Shown here in pieces: positions 8,156-16,199 of a stretch of 64,000 nucleotides of DNA (position 1 is its first letter; each line of letters begins with the position of its first letter). Location of the stretch: contig NZ_JARUBM010000002.1 in the NCBI RefSeq assembly GCF_029626175.1, positions 6,986,501 to 7,050,500 of the forward strand. Direction: 5' to 3'. The DNA comes from Micromonospora sp. WMMD1082. GTDB lineage: Bacteria > Actinomycetota > Actinomycetes > Mycobacteriales > Micromonosporaceae. Position numbers and translations under genes: made by a program. A model generated the notes under the pieces. That model worked only from the letters and a program-made list of their open reading frames with translations, was not told where the DNA came from and did no database searches.

Positions 8156-8690
8156 GGAACTTCTTCGCTATCTGTTGTGGATTGCCGATGACCACGACCC
8201 CGGGCGGCACGTCCGTCCGGACCACCGTCGCGGCACCCACCACGCTGTCCCGGCCGACCCGTACGCCCTTCATGACCAGCGCGTGCGCGCCGATCCACAC
8301 GTTGTCCTCGACCACGATCGGTGCCCGGCTGGCCGCCGTCGGCGGGTCGTGCCGTAGGGCCGGGGGGAGGTTGTGGAAGTCGTTGTCGAGCAGTTCACAG
8401 TTCGACAGCAGGCACCCGTCCCCGACGGTCACCGAGGTCCAGGCGCCGATCCAGGTCGCGTTGAGCAGGCAGTTCGCGCCGACGCGCACCTCGCCGTGAC
8501 CGGCGAAACGGACCAGCTTGTTCAACCGGGTGTTCTCGCCGATGCTCACCCGTACGCCGCGACGCAGCCGGATGCGTCCCCGGATCTCCACGCCCGCGCC
8601 CAGGTGCAGGCGCGGGTAGCGCAGCTGATACCAGCCGCGCTTGACCGCGAAGATCGTACGCACCACGAGTCCCCGCCGGATGACGGTCAA
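8148..8690 (-). CDS. Left-handed beta-helix O-acyltransferase (LacA/NodL/CysE-like)
   Basis: 180 residues from a TTG at 8690, chosen because GGGGAGG lies four bases upstream; an in-frame GTG further in is possible. The protein is made of hexapeptide repeats (VEIRGRIRLRRGVRVSIGEN, then VTVGDGCLLSN, IVVEDNVWIGAHALVMKGVR, VGRDSVVGAATVV) and ends VIGNPQQIAKKF. This is the usual acetyl-CoA-binding beta-helix with its C-terminal cap. The family acetylates or otherwise acylates sugars. It is the first gene of the compact exopolysaccharide run and probably decorates the repeat unit with acetyl groups. Acyl donor and acceptor are inferred. Confidence 0.85.
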   Translation of the reverse strand: MTVIRRGLVVRTIFAVKRGWYQLRYPRLHLGAGVEIRGRIRLRRGVRVSIGENTRLNKLVRFAGHGEVRVGANCLLNATWIGAWTSVTVGDGCLLSNCELLDNDFHNLPPALRHDPPTAASRAPIVVEDNVWIGAHALVMKGVRVGRDSVVGAATVVRTDVPPGVVVIGNPQQIAKKFHD

Positions 8691-8710
8691 CGAGCCTCCC
8701 CACCTCCAGC

Positions 8711-8737
8711 GGGCCGGCGGCGGAGCGCCACCGGCCC
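8711..8737 (-). terminator. Hairpin between beta-propeller gene and exopolysaccharide operon
   Basis: Two 12-base arms (8711-8722 and 8726-8737) pair with one mismatch around a 3-base loop. The hairpin lies after the stop of the beta-propeller gene and 21 bp before the acyltransferase start. It could end the upstream transcript or act as a leader hairpin of the operon. There is no U-tract, as is usual in this phylum. Confidence 0.4.
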
Positions 8738-8779
8738 GACCTGCACAAACTATCGAGGCATCATTACGAACAGTGAACG

Positions 8780-10774
8780 CTACTGAACGGAAAAGAACGT
8801 GGCGGGCACTGACCAGGTCAGCTCGGGTGTCGCGGACGCGATGAGTGTCGAGGAGGCACCGTCGACCACGGCGGCGGGAGCGGCGGTCGGATCGAACGCC
8901 ACGCTGCGCAGCGATCCGTCGGTGGCGCCGTGCACGATCCGGCCGTTCACCCAGGCCATGCCGCGCACCGACGACCAGGTGACGCCCGTGGTCGGCAGCA
9001 CGAACTCGGTGGCGCCCAGGTAGTTGCCGTCGATCTCGAAGTAGCGGTAGTAGAGGTTGTTGGCGCCGCTGCGGGTGTAGTAGAGGCGGCCGTCGAGGAA
9101 GAACGCCCCGGTCAGCGACGCCGGGTTGTACCAGTCGTTGTAGCCCGACGCCTCCCAGGGCACGCCGATCGTCGCGCCGTTGAACAGCGAGATGTCGATC
9201 CGGCTGCCGGTCGGGCTGCCGGAGACCACCCGCGACCAGTAGATCCGGTCGTCGACCCGCCAGGTCGCCCCGGCGCCGGTGTAGTTCGGCTGGCTCACCG
9301 TGGTGGCGGTGCCGAGGCTGGCCCCGTCGAACGGCACCTTCGCCACCTGCCCGCTGCCGGCGTTCAGGTAGAGGTGGCCGCTGCTGGCCGTGGGCGGGTT
9401 CTTCGGCGTGATGGTGCGCCCACCGCTGAGCGGGAACATGCCGAGCCGGCCGTGGTACTCGTTGCCCATGCCGTCGGAGTTGTGCCCGAAGTAGAGACCG
9501 TCACTGCCCCGCCAGAGCACCGGCACGGTCGACCCCCAGGAGCTGGCGCCGGAGGGCAGGGCGGAGCCGCCGCTGCGGCGCGGGTTCCAGTTCACCGGCA
9601 TGCCGGTGGCCGGGGTGACCGCGCCGATGCCCAGCCGGTCGATCGCGCCGTTGCCGGCCCGGTCGCTCGCGTTCGGGTTGTTCAGCCAGCGGAAGTGCCC
9701 ACCGAGGTAGATGACGTTGTCGGCCACCTCGACCGAGGTGATCGTGTCGTTACCGGTGTAGTTGACCCAGGTGGCGACCTGGTTGGGGCCCCGGTCAGCG
9801 GTCTCGAAACGCACCAGCGCGTCGCAGTACGCGGCCGGCCAGCCAGCGCCGCCGTTGGTGCCGGCGACGAACCAGGTGCCGTCCGCGCCGAAGCGCACGT
9901 CCTGCACGTAGTGCACGAACGTCGCCGGTGCCGCGCAGGGCGGCACGAACCGCTCCGTGCTCCAGTCGATCACGCTCGGCGTGCCGGTGAGGTCGACCAG
10001 GGCCATCTGGTTGCGGGGCAGGTCGTTGACGTAGAGGAAGTTGCCACCCACGACGAGGGTGCCGCCGTCCGGCGAGACGTCGATGGTCCAGGCGTACATG
10101 CTGGTGCCGTGCCGGCCGACGCTGGTGTTGATGTTGAAGGTGGGGTCGATCGCGCCGGTGGTCGCGTTGAGCCGGCCGAGCCCGGCGTGCGCGGTGCCGT
10201 TGAGCCAGTTGAACGCGCCGGCCACGTAGAGCCAGTTGCCGTGCAGCACCAGGTCGCGGACGTTGCCGCCGTCGGAGCGGCCGACCCAGCTGTCGACGAT
10301 CATCCCGGTGGCCGGATCGAGCGCCACCAGGTTCCGGCGGGAGATGCCGTTGACGTTCTTGAACGCCCCGCCGACGATCAGCGTCCCACCCGGGCCGGCG
10401 ATGAGGGCGTTGACCGCCCCGTCGAGCACCGGCAGGAACGCGGTGGAGATGGTCCCGGTGCTCCGGTCGTACGCGAAGAGGTAGCTGCGGGAGATCCACG
10501 CCGAGCCGACCGTCTGGCGGATCTGGGTGAAGCTGCCGCCCACGAAGACGGTGTTGCCCACCTGGGCGAAGGCGCGGGCCTCGCCGTCCCGGGCGTGCGG
10601 GGTCTGGTCGGCCGGGTTCGCCGACACCAGGGTCGCCGGCCCCGGCACCGGCACCACCGCCGCCGAGGTCGCGGTGGGCACGACCAGCACGGCCGCAGCG
10701 GTCACCAGCGCGACGGCTGCAGCCCGGAATCGGCACCGACGGGTAGGACGCCACAGGAAGGAGATTCTGGGCAC
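8780..10774 (-). CDS. Secreted beta-propeller protein with delta-60-like repeats
   Basis: 664 residues from the GTG at 10774, which has GGAGG six bases upstream. An Arg-rich N-terminus and a hydrophobic stretch ending PTATSAAVV form a signal peptide (about 1-40). The mature protein repeats blades with V/L-G/A-G-x-F followed by xxVNGxxRxxL, as in VGGSFTQI, VGGAFKNVNGISRRNLVALD, VAGAFNWLNGTAHAGLGRLN, VGGNFLYVNDLPRNQMALVD and LGGHFRWLNN. These resemble delta-60 (DUF5122) propeller repeats. No catalytic residues are recognisable. It may bind extracellular polysaccharide or act in adhesion; that rests only on its position beside the polysaccharide operon and the glycosidase gene. Confidence 0.75.
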   Translation of the reverse strand: MPRISFLWRPTRRCRFRAAAVALVTAAAVLVVPTATSAAVVPVPGPATLVSANPADQTPHARDGEARAFAQVGNTVFVGGSFTQIRQTVGSAWISRSYLFAYDRSTGTISTAFLPVLDGAVNALIAGPGGTLIVGGAFKNVNGISRRNLVALDPATGMIVDSWVGRSDGGNVRDLVLHGNWLYVAGAFNWLNGTAHAGLGRLNATTGAIDPTFNINTSVGRHGTSMYAWTIDVSPDGGTLVVGGNFLYVNDLPRNQMALVDLTGTPSVIDWSTERFVPPCAAPATFVHYVQDVRFGADGTWFVAGTNGGAGWPAAYCDALVRFETADRGPNQVATWVNYTGNDTITSVEVADNVIYLGGHFRWLNNPNASDRAGNGAIDRLGIGAVTPATGMPVNWNPRRSGGSALPSGASSWGSTVPVLWRGSDGLYFGHNSDGMGNEYHGRLGMFPLSGGRTITPKNPPTASSGHLYLNAGSGQVAKVPFDGASLGTATTVSQPNYTGAGATWRVDDRIYWSRVVSGSPTGSRIDISLFNGATIGVPWEASGYNDWYNPASLTGAFFLDGRLYYTRSGANNLYYRYFEIDGNYLGATEFVLPTTGVTWSSVRGMAWVNGRIVHGATDGSLRSVAFDPTAAPAAVVDGASSTLIASATPELTWSVPATFFSVQ

Positions 10775-10938
10775 GCTGCGCCTCCAGAGTGGACGAGAAT
10801 GCACGTAGCGTGCCCGGCCCACCCTGGAGGGCAACATCCACCGATTGGGCGGACGGTGAATCCGGAAACGGACAACCTCGCCGACGATCGGATCCCCGAC
10901 AGTCGCCGTGACGACACCGATCCCTGGCTCACCTCAGC

Positions 10939-12648
10939 TCAACGGCCTCCTCCTGTCGGCTGCCGCAGGTAGGCGTCCCGTCCGGCGGCGGCGAACCCGG
11001 CCAGCGCCGAGGCGTCCTGGTTCATGGTCATGTTGCAGGTGCCGGTCGTGCGCGTCATGCCCGGGGAGTTGAAGTAGTTCACCGCCTTGATCTTCGGGTG
11101 GGCCTTCAGCGCCGCCGGGAACTCCTCGAACCAGCGCCGCTTGGCGTTCGGGTCGGACGCGTCGAAGTTGGTGCCGAACTCGGCCAGCATCCGTGGTTTG
11201 CCCGCACCGATGCCGTGCTCGTCGAGCCAGCGGTAGAACGAGCCCATCGTCGCGGCCGGCGTCTTCCAGAGCGTGCTGTTGTTGCAGACGTGGAAGTTGT
11301 ACGGATCCCAGGCCACCCAGTCGACATAGCGGTCACCCGGATAGAGGCCGGCGTACCGGTCGTAGTGGCCGGACCAGCCCATCATCGTCCACACCCAGAC
11401 GGCGTTGCCGGCCCCGGCGGCGGCGAACCGGTCGTGCACGTACCGCCAGGCCCGGACGAAGTCGGCGTCGCTGCCCTTGGCCGGCTCGTCCTCCGGCTCG
11501 TGGTCGAAGCCCATGAAGACCGGCTGGCCGATGGCCCGGATCCGGCCGGCGACCGCGTCGATGGTCGCGTCGTGCCCTCCACTGTAGACGTCCTTCCAGC
11601 TCAGCACCGTGCCCGAGGAGAAGATCCGGCTCTCCCAGGCGAAGAAGAGCAGCCGGCCCTCGCGCATCTGCTGCTGCTGGTAGGCGTCGGGGAAGGCACC
11701 GTTGCTGCCGGCGTTGGAGAAGTCGTGGTAGCGGTGGACGATGTCGAAGGTCCGTCCCACCTGCTTCTCCACATCGGCGAACACCTTGCCGTGGTCCCAC
11801 CCGGTGGCGGCACTGGACGGCGTGTACATCCCCCACCAGGCCCCGCAGGACGGGACCAGCTTCGCCGAGACCTTTCCGCAGCCGGCCGGATCGGCCGGCG
11901 CCGTGGGACTCGGCCGGACGGGCGTCGGGCTCACGCTGGGCGGGACGCTCGGCGAGGCGCTCGCCGCCACCGGCACCCGGGTGGGCACGGCCGTGGGCGT
12001 CGGCGCGGTGCTGGGTGCGGCCGAGGTCGCAGGCGTACCCACGCCGTAGCTGATCGACAGGCGGGGACGCAGATCCGCGTTGCGGTGCTCGGCCGAGGCC
12101 CAGTAGATGCGGGTGTCCAGCCCGGTCTGCGCCAGCGACAGCGTCCAGATGCCGTTGCCGGTGACCAGCGCCGAGACGTCCCACTCGTTGAAGCCCTTGC
12201 CGACCCCGTCGACCGCGTCCAGGGCCGCGCCGAGCGGTGCGGGTGCCGGCCGGGCGGCGCGGGCGTTGAGCCGGGAGTCGTGCGCGGTCACCCGCGCGTC
12301 GAACGCCTGCCAGGCGTGCACCCGCAGCGTCGCGCGGACCCGCACCGCGGTCGCCGGCACCGAGGTCACCAGGAAGGTGAGCACCGCCTCCCGGGCGCCG
12401 CGCGGGTTGCCGTCGCAGCGGGCGGGGCAGGTCGCCAGCGTCGTCTTGACACTGTTGTCGCCGTCCTGCGGCACCGTCGTGGCGGTGGTGTCGGCCACCA
12501 CCGGGATCGACAGGTCGTCGTCGGCGAGCAGGGGCACCATGGTCGCGCCGAGCCCCAGCGCCACCGTGGTGCCGATGACACCGAGCATCACGGCCTTACG
12601 CCGGGAGCCGCCGTGCCGGATGAGCCGGTGCAGTCCACGCCTGGCCAC
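10939..12648 (-). CDS. Membrane-anchored GH26-like glycoside hydrolase with DNRLRE/CBM-like module
   Basis: 569 residues from the GTG at 12648, five bases after GAGGAG. A basic N-terminus and one hydrophobic segment (about 18-40) give an anchor or uncleaved signal. Residues 48-215 look like a DNRLRE/CBM96-type beta-sandwich, with WDVSALVTGNGIWTLSLAQT and RPRLSISYG at its end. A Pro/Ser/Thr linker (about 218-265) follows, then a TIM-barrel-like domain with GFDHEPEDE (likely acid/base Glu) and RMLAEFGTNFD (likely nucleophile Glu), as in GH26 and related clan A enzymes. It probably cleaves a beta-linked polysaccharide outside the cell, perhaps trimming the polymer made by the neighbouring operon. 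The substrate is not predictable. Confidence 0.72.
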   Translation of the reverse strand: MARRGLHRLIRHGGSRRKAVMLGVIGTTVALGLGATMVPLLADDDLSIPVVADTTATTVPQDGDNSVKTTLATCPARCDGNPRGAREAVLTFLVTSVPATAVRVRATLRVHAWQAFDARVTAHDSRLNARAARPAPAPLGAALDAVDGVGKGFNEWDVSALVTGNGIWTLSLAQTGLDTRIYWASAEHRNADLRPRLSISYGVGTPATSAAPSTAPTPTAVPTRVPVAASASPSVPPSVSPTPVRPSPTAPADPAGCGKVSAKLVPSCGAWWGMYTPSSAATGWDHGKVFADVEKQVGRTFDIVHRYHDFSNAGSNGAFPDAYQQQQMREGRLLFFAWESRIFSSGTVLSWKDVYSGGHDATIDAVAGRIRAIGQPVFMGFDHEPEDEPAKGSDADFVRAWRYVHDRFAAAGAGNAVWVWTMMGWSGHYDRYAGLYPGDRYVDWVAWDPYNFHVCNNSTLWKTPAATMGSFYRWLDEHGIGAGKPRMLAEFGTNFDASDPNAKRRWFEEFPAALKAHPKIKAVNYFNSPGMTRTTGTCNMTMNQDASALAGFAAAGRDAYLRQPTGGGR

Positions 12649-12963
12649 AGACACTCCTCGTGACGGAACGGTTAACGCTGAGCAGCGTATCGACGTCCGC
12701 AACAGAGCGTGTTAACAACATCGCGACCTAAGCGCGTCTTAAGGGGCACCTAAGACGGACCTGGGGTGACAGCCGTTCACCCCTGCCATCCCGCACGACC
12801 ACCCACCGACAGACATCGAGACGCTCGCCCTCCACAGTAACGCTCCGTTACATCCTTGATTGCTGATCGAGAACAGGCAATACTTGGATGCCACTGGCCG
12901 GAGAAACAGCGACACGTCCAAGACGCTCTACCGGCATCAGAGAAACGACGGGGAGGAACTGCC
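12649..12963. other. Divergent intergenic region, 315 bp
   Basis: This gap separates the minus-strand glycosidase gene from the plus-strand peptidoglycan-binding protein. It is visibly less GC-rich than its surroundings. It holds an inverted repeat GTAACG-CTC-CGTTAC at 12837-12851 and a promoter-like pair just after it (separate entry). The glycosidase side contains AACGGTTAACG and GTGTTAACAAC motifs near 12670-12720, which may be regulatory. I see no further open frame with coding character. Confidence 0.6.
12837..12884 (+). promoter_or_regulatory. Likely sigma-70-type promoter with adjacent inverted repeat
   Basis: TTGATT at 12856-12861 and AATACT at 12879-12884 are separated by 17 bp, a good match to the housekeeping consensus and about 80 bp before the ATG at 12964. 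The inverted repeat GTAACG-CTC-CGTTAC (12837-12851) ends just upstream of the -35 element, where an activator or repressor could bind. Confidence 0.5.
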
Positions 12964-13500
12964 ATGCAAAGAACACGGTCGACTTCAACGCGCCCAAAAA
13001 GGTGGCGCGCGCTCGCCAGTTCCGCGTTCGCACTTGCGCTGCTAGGCTCGCTGCTCCAGCCATCGCCAGCACAGGCATCAGTGTCCCAGGGCTACATTGG
13101 TGGCGCTGGCGTCGTCACTGATGACTGGGGTGACGAAGGCACGCTCAGTCGGACGAGTTACGCAAGCAGCAGTGCCGTCGGGCTCTGGCAACGTGTCCTG
13201 GTCGCCGATGGACTCCTCACCCTCGCACAGGTCGACTGCGAGTTCGGGCCGGTCACGGAGTCGGCAACCAAGTCCTGGCAGCAGCGCAACAACCTAAGCG
13301 CGGACGGCAAGGTGGGCCCACTGACGTTCGGCCGGGCCGACGACCGGCTCAGCGACCAGGGAAATGGCTACGTATATTATCGCGGCTCCAACACCACCCT
13401 CGCCCTAAAGCGCATTGACGGCCGCTACCAGGTTCTTTTCTACAACGGTTACGATATCTGGTCGATCGCCTACTACACGTCGAAGTCTTCCTACTGCTGA
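12964..13500 (+). CDS. Secreted peptidoglycan-binding domain protein
   Basis: 178 residues with an excellent ribosome site (GGGGAGGA before the ATG). A basic N-terminus and hydrophobic core ending SPAQASVSQG form a signal peptide (about 1-37). Residues 60-115 (VGLWQRVLVADGLLTLAQVD, then FGPVTESATKSWQQRNNL and DGKVGPLTF) match the PG_binding_1 helical domain, which holds proteins on the cell wall. The last 60 residues, rich in Tyr (YVYYRGSN, FYNGYDIWSIAYYTSKSSYC), are unrecognised. No hydrolase domain is present, so it is a wall binder or carries an unknown effector domain. Codon third positions are AT-richer than in neighbouring genes, which hints at recent acquisition. Confidence 0.8.
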   Translation: MQRTRSTSTRPKRWRALASSAFALALLGSLLQPSPAQASVSQGYIGGAGVVTDDWGDEGTLSRTSYASSSAVGLWQRVLVADGLLTLAQVDCEFGPVTESATKSWQQRNNLSADGKVGPLTFGRADDRLSDQGNGYVYYRGSNTTLALKRIDGRYQVLFYNGYDIWSIAYYTSKSSYC

Positions 13501-13567
13501 CAACGCCGCAGGTCGTTGCACCATTTCAATATTCCTGTGCACTCCGTGGTAACCCCAGTAAGGTCGG

Positions 13568-13629
13568 GCCGCCCTCACCGCCTGACCGTCACCAGTTGAA
13601 GCCGGTGGCGGTCAGGCGGTGAGGGCGGC
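13568..13629. terminator. Bidirectional terminator overlapping the 3' end of aroE
   Basis: Arms of 26 bases (13568-13593 and 13604-13629) pair with a single mismatch around a 10-base loop. The right arm contains the last codons and stop of aroE (minus strand), so its coding end is also half of the hairpin. It lies between convergent genes and can stop transcription from both sides. Confidence 0.75.
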
Positions 13630-14475
13630 GGCCATGGCGGGGCGGGGGGCGGGGACGCCGGTGAACTGCTCGAACTGGCCGATGGCCTGGGCCAGCAGCA
13701 GGTCGAGGCCGGAGACGATGCGGCAGCCGGCGGCAGCGGCGGAGGCGGCCAGCGGGGTCGGCCACGGGTCGTAGATCGCGTCGAAGAGCACGGTGCCCGG
13801 ACGCCAGCGCACGGCGTCGGCCAGCTCGTCGGCCGCACCCTTCGGCACCGTGGAGATCAGCAGGTCGGCGCCGGCCAAGTCCGGCGCCGCCGACCACGGC
13901 GCGGCGCTCATCGCCACCCCGAGGGAGTCCGCGACCGGCGCCAGCTCGGCGACCGCCGCCGGGCGGCGGGCCACCACGGTCACGTCGGCCGCGTGCAGCC
14001 GGGCCACCGCGGCCAGCGCCGCCCGCGCGGTGCCGCCCGCACCGAGCACGGTGACCGAGAGGCCGTTGGGAAACCCCGGGGCGCGCGAGGCGGAGTCCGG
14101 CCGACGATCCGGCAAGGCGCGTACGCCCGCCTCGGTGAGCACCTCGACCATGCCGGTGACGTCGGTGTTGTCCGCGTACCAGGAGCCGTCGGGTCGGCGT
14201 ACCAACGTGTTGGCCGCACCCACGGCGGCGGCGACCGGCGAGACCTCGGCGGCCACCGCGAGCGCCGCCTCCTTGCCCGGCATGGTCACCGACAGCCCGG
14301 CCCACTCCGGGCCCAGGCCCGCGACGAGATCGGCCAGCTCCGCCGCCGCGCACTCGATCCGGGTGTACGACCACCCGGCCAGCCCGGCGGCGGCGTACCC
14401 GGCGTTGTGGATCACCGGAGAGAGCGAGTGCGCGATCGGCTTACCCACCACCGCCGCCCGCCGCGTGACCGCCAT
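13612..14475 (-). CDS. aroE: Shikimate dehydrogenase
   Basis: 287 residues; reduces 3-dehydroshikimate to shikimate with NADPH in the chorismate pathway. The N-terminal substrate domain has GKPIAHSLSPVIHNAGYAAA and SVTMPGKEAAL with the catalytic Lys. The shikimate-binding NTDVTGM motif appears near residue 105. The NADP-binding loop is VLGAGGTARAAL, and the C-terminal GLDLLLAQAIGQFEQFTG is typical. The ATG shares one base with the mltG stop (TGATG), so it is translated with mltG. aroE next to mltG and ruvX is a standard actinobacterial order. Its last codons lie within the terminator hairpin. Confidence 0.95.
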   Translation of the reverse strand: MAVTRRAAVVGKPIAHSLSPVIHNAGYAAAGLAGWSYTRIECAAAELADLVAGLGPEWAGLSVTMPGKEAALAVAAEVSPVAAAVGAANTLVRRPDGSWYADNTDVTGMVEVLTEAGVRALPDRRPDSASRAPGFPNGLSVTVLGAGGTARAALAAVARLHAADVTVVARRPAAVAELAPVADSLGVAMSAAPWSAAPDLAGADLLISTVPKGAADELADAVRWRPGTVLFDAIYDPWPTPLAASAAAAGCRIVSGLDLLLAQAIGQFEQFTGVPAPRPAMAAALTA

Positions 14476-15668
14476 CAGATGATCCCGGCCTCCCGGGCCT
14501 TGGCCTCGTTCTTCTGGTGATCCGCATAGGTCTCGGCGAACGCGGAGTTGCCCTCCTTGTCGATCGCCACGAAGAAGAGCCAGTCGCCGTTCGGTGGATC
14601 CATCGCCCCTTCAAGGGCTTCCTTGCCCGGGTTGTTGATCGGGGTGGGGATCATGCCGGGCAGCTTGCGGTTGTACGGGTTCTTCGGGTTGTCGAGGTCG
14701 CTCTGCGTCATCTGGCCGGATGTCTTGGTCTCCTGACCAGTCAGCTCGAAGTAGTAGTTGACCGTGACGTCCATCTCCAGGCAGGTGCAGTCGAATCCGC
14801 CTCGGTACACCCGGTTGTAGGCGACCCGGGCGACCTTGCCGAGATCCTTCTTGGTGCCGGCCTCCGCCTGCGCCAGCGACGCCACGATCAGCGCCTCGTA
14901 CGGGCTAATCTTGCGTTCCTTCTGCACCCGGTCGGCGAACTCCATCTGCCCGGTGACGGTGAGGAAGTGGTCGACCATCTGCCCGAGGATGGCCTCGGCG
15001 GTGGCGTCCGGCGGGATCTCGTAGGTGTCCGGGAAGAGGAAGCCCTCGATGGACTTCTTGACCTTCTTGCCGTCGTTGCGAGTGAACCACCAGTCCGGTA
15101 CGCCGAGCTTCTCCGGGTCCTTCGCGGCGGCCTCGAACTCCTTGACCGGGATGTCGGTGTGCTCGCTGAGCAGCTTGTAGATGCCCTTGGCGGTGCGCCC
15201 CTCGGGGATGGTGACCCCGTTGACGATCCGGCTCTGCGGGTCGAGCATCGCGGTGAGGGCGTTCTCCCCGCTCATCTGCTTGCGCAGCTTGTACGTGCCG
15301 GGCTGGATGTTGCGGCTACGGGAGTTGTCCTCCGCCGCCTCGATGAACGCCTTGGTGCTCTTGATCACGCCGGCGTCGTAGAGCGCCACCGCCATGTCGG
15401 CCAGGAACGCGCCCTGCGGGATCTGGACCGTCACGTCCTCCGTGCCGGCGCCGTCGTAGTCCGGCGTGACGAAGTAGTTCTGGATCCGGTCGAAGCCGTA
15501 GAAGGCGCCGCCGCCGATGCCGCCGAGCAGCACCACCGCCAGCAGCAGCGCGAGCACGGTCTTGCCCCGCCCGCCTCCGGAACGGCCGTCCTTGCGGCGG
15601 CCCCGGCGATGCTTGCCCTTCTCCCCCCGCTCCTGCTCGTCGAACCCGAGGTCCAGATCGTCCATCAT
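14475..15668 (-). CDS. mltG: Endolytic murein transglycosylase
   Basis: 397 residues. A charged, probably disordered cytoplasmic leader (about 1-36) is followed by one membrane segment (KTVLALLLAVVLLGGIGGGAFYGF in part, about 36-58) and an extracytoplasmic YceG/MltG domain. Recognisable are a LysM-like part (VTVQIPQGAFLADMAVALYD), GFLFPDTYEIPPDATAE and the active-site segment SLAQAEAGTKKDLGKVARVA with the catalytic Glu, then YNRVYRGG. MltG cuts nascent peptidoglycan strands and so sets their length. The ATG overlaps the ruvX stop (ATGA) and the gene ends at the aroE start, making a three-gene run. Confidence 0.94.
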   Translation of the reverse strand: MMDDLDLGFDEQERGEKGKHRRGRRKDGRSGGGRGKTVLALLLAVVLLGGIGGGAFYGFDRIQNYFVTPDYDGAGTEDVTVQIPQGAFLADMAVALYDAGVIKSTKAFIEAAEDNSRSRNIQPGTYKLRKQMSGENALTAMLDPQSRIVNGVTIPEGRTAKGIYKLLSEHTDIPVKEFEAAAKDPEKLGVPDWWFTRNDGKKVKKSIEGFLFPDTYEIPPDATAEAILGQMVDHFLTVTGQMEFADRVQKERKISPYEALIVASLAQAEAGTKKDLGKVARVAYNRVYRGGFDCTCLEMDVTVNYYFELTGQETKTSGQMTQSDLDNPKNPYNRKLPGMIPTPINNPGKEALEGAMDPPNGDWLFFVAIDKEGNSAFAETYADHQKNEAKAREAGII

Positions 15669-16126
15669 TGCGTCGGCCTCCGCTGCGCATCCAGCCAGCT
15701 CTGCAGAATCTCCACCGCGGCGGCCTGGTCGACCACCGCGCGTTGCCTTTTCCCCCGGACACCGCGTTCGGCAAGCCTACGGCTCGCCACGACCGTGGAC
15801 ATCCTCTCGTCGGTGAACGTCACCGGGACAGGCGTGATCACACCGGCCAGTAAAAGAGCGTACGCCTTCACATGTTCCGCCGCGGGGCCGTGCCGGCCGG
15901 CAAGATTGACCGGGAGGCCCACCACCACCTCGACGGCCTCGTGTTCGGCGACCAGCGCGGCCAGCTCGGCGACGTCCGACGGCACCGCCTCTGGCCTGGG
16001 CTTTTGTTCCCGTGCGAGGGTGACCAGCGGGGTGGCTAGGACCCCGTGCGGATCGGACCGGGACACCCCGATTCGCACCTGCCCGACGTCCACTCCCAGT
16101 CGTACGCCGCGGGGCGATTCCCTCAC
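15665..16126 (-). CDS. ruvX: Holliday junction resolvase-like protein RuvX/YqgF
   Basis: 153 residues from a GTG. The RNase H-like fold begins RLGVDVGQVRIGVSRSDPHG with the first metal-binding Asp; VEVVVGLPVNLAGRHGPAAE and TFTDERMSTVVA carry the next conserved acidic positions, and DQAAAVEILQSWLD the last. The family (YqgF/RuvX) acts in 16S rRNA 5' maturation or transcription-linked recombination; which role holds here is not known. It lies between alaS and mltG as in most actinobacteria and shares an ATGA overlap with mltG. Confidence 0.93.
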   Translation of the reverse strand: MRESPRGVRLGVDVGQVRIGVSRSDPHGVLATPLVTLAREQKPRPEAVPSDVAELAALVAEHEAVEVVVGLPVNLAGRHGPAAEHVKAYALLLAGVITPVPVTFTDERMSTVVASRRLAERGVRGKRQRAVVDQAAAVEILQSWLDAQRRPTQ

Positions 16127-16153
16127 GCCACGTCACCTTTCCCGACAAACGCG

Positions 16154-16182
16154 TCAGGGCGGACCGACCCGGCCCGCCCTGA
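16154..16182 (-). terminator. Hairpin between alaS and ruvX
   Basis: TCAGGGCGG at 16154-16162 pairs perfectly with CCGCCCTGA at 16174-16182 around an 11-base loop, 18 bases after the alaS stop. It probably terminates or attenuates the alaS transcript before ruvX. Confidence 0.5.
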
Positions 16183-16199
16183 TCCGCCCCGCTGGTGAG

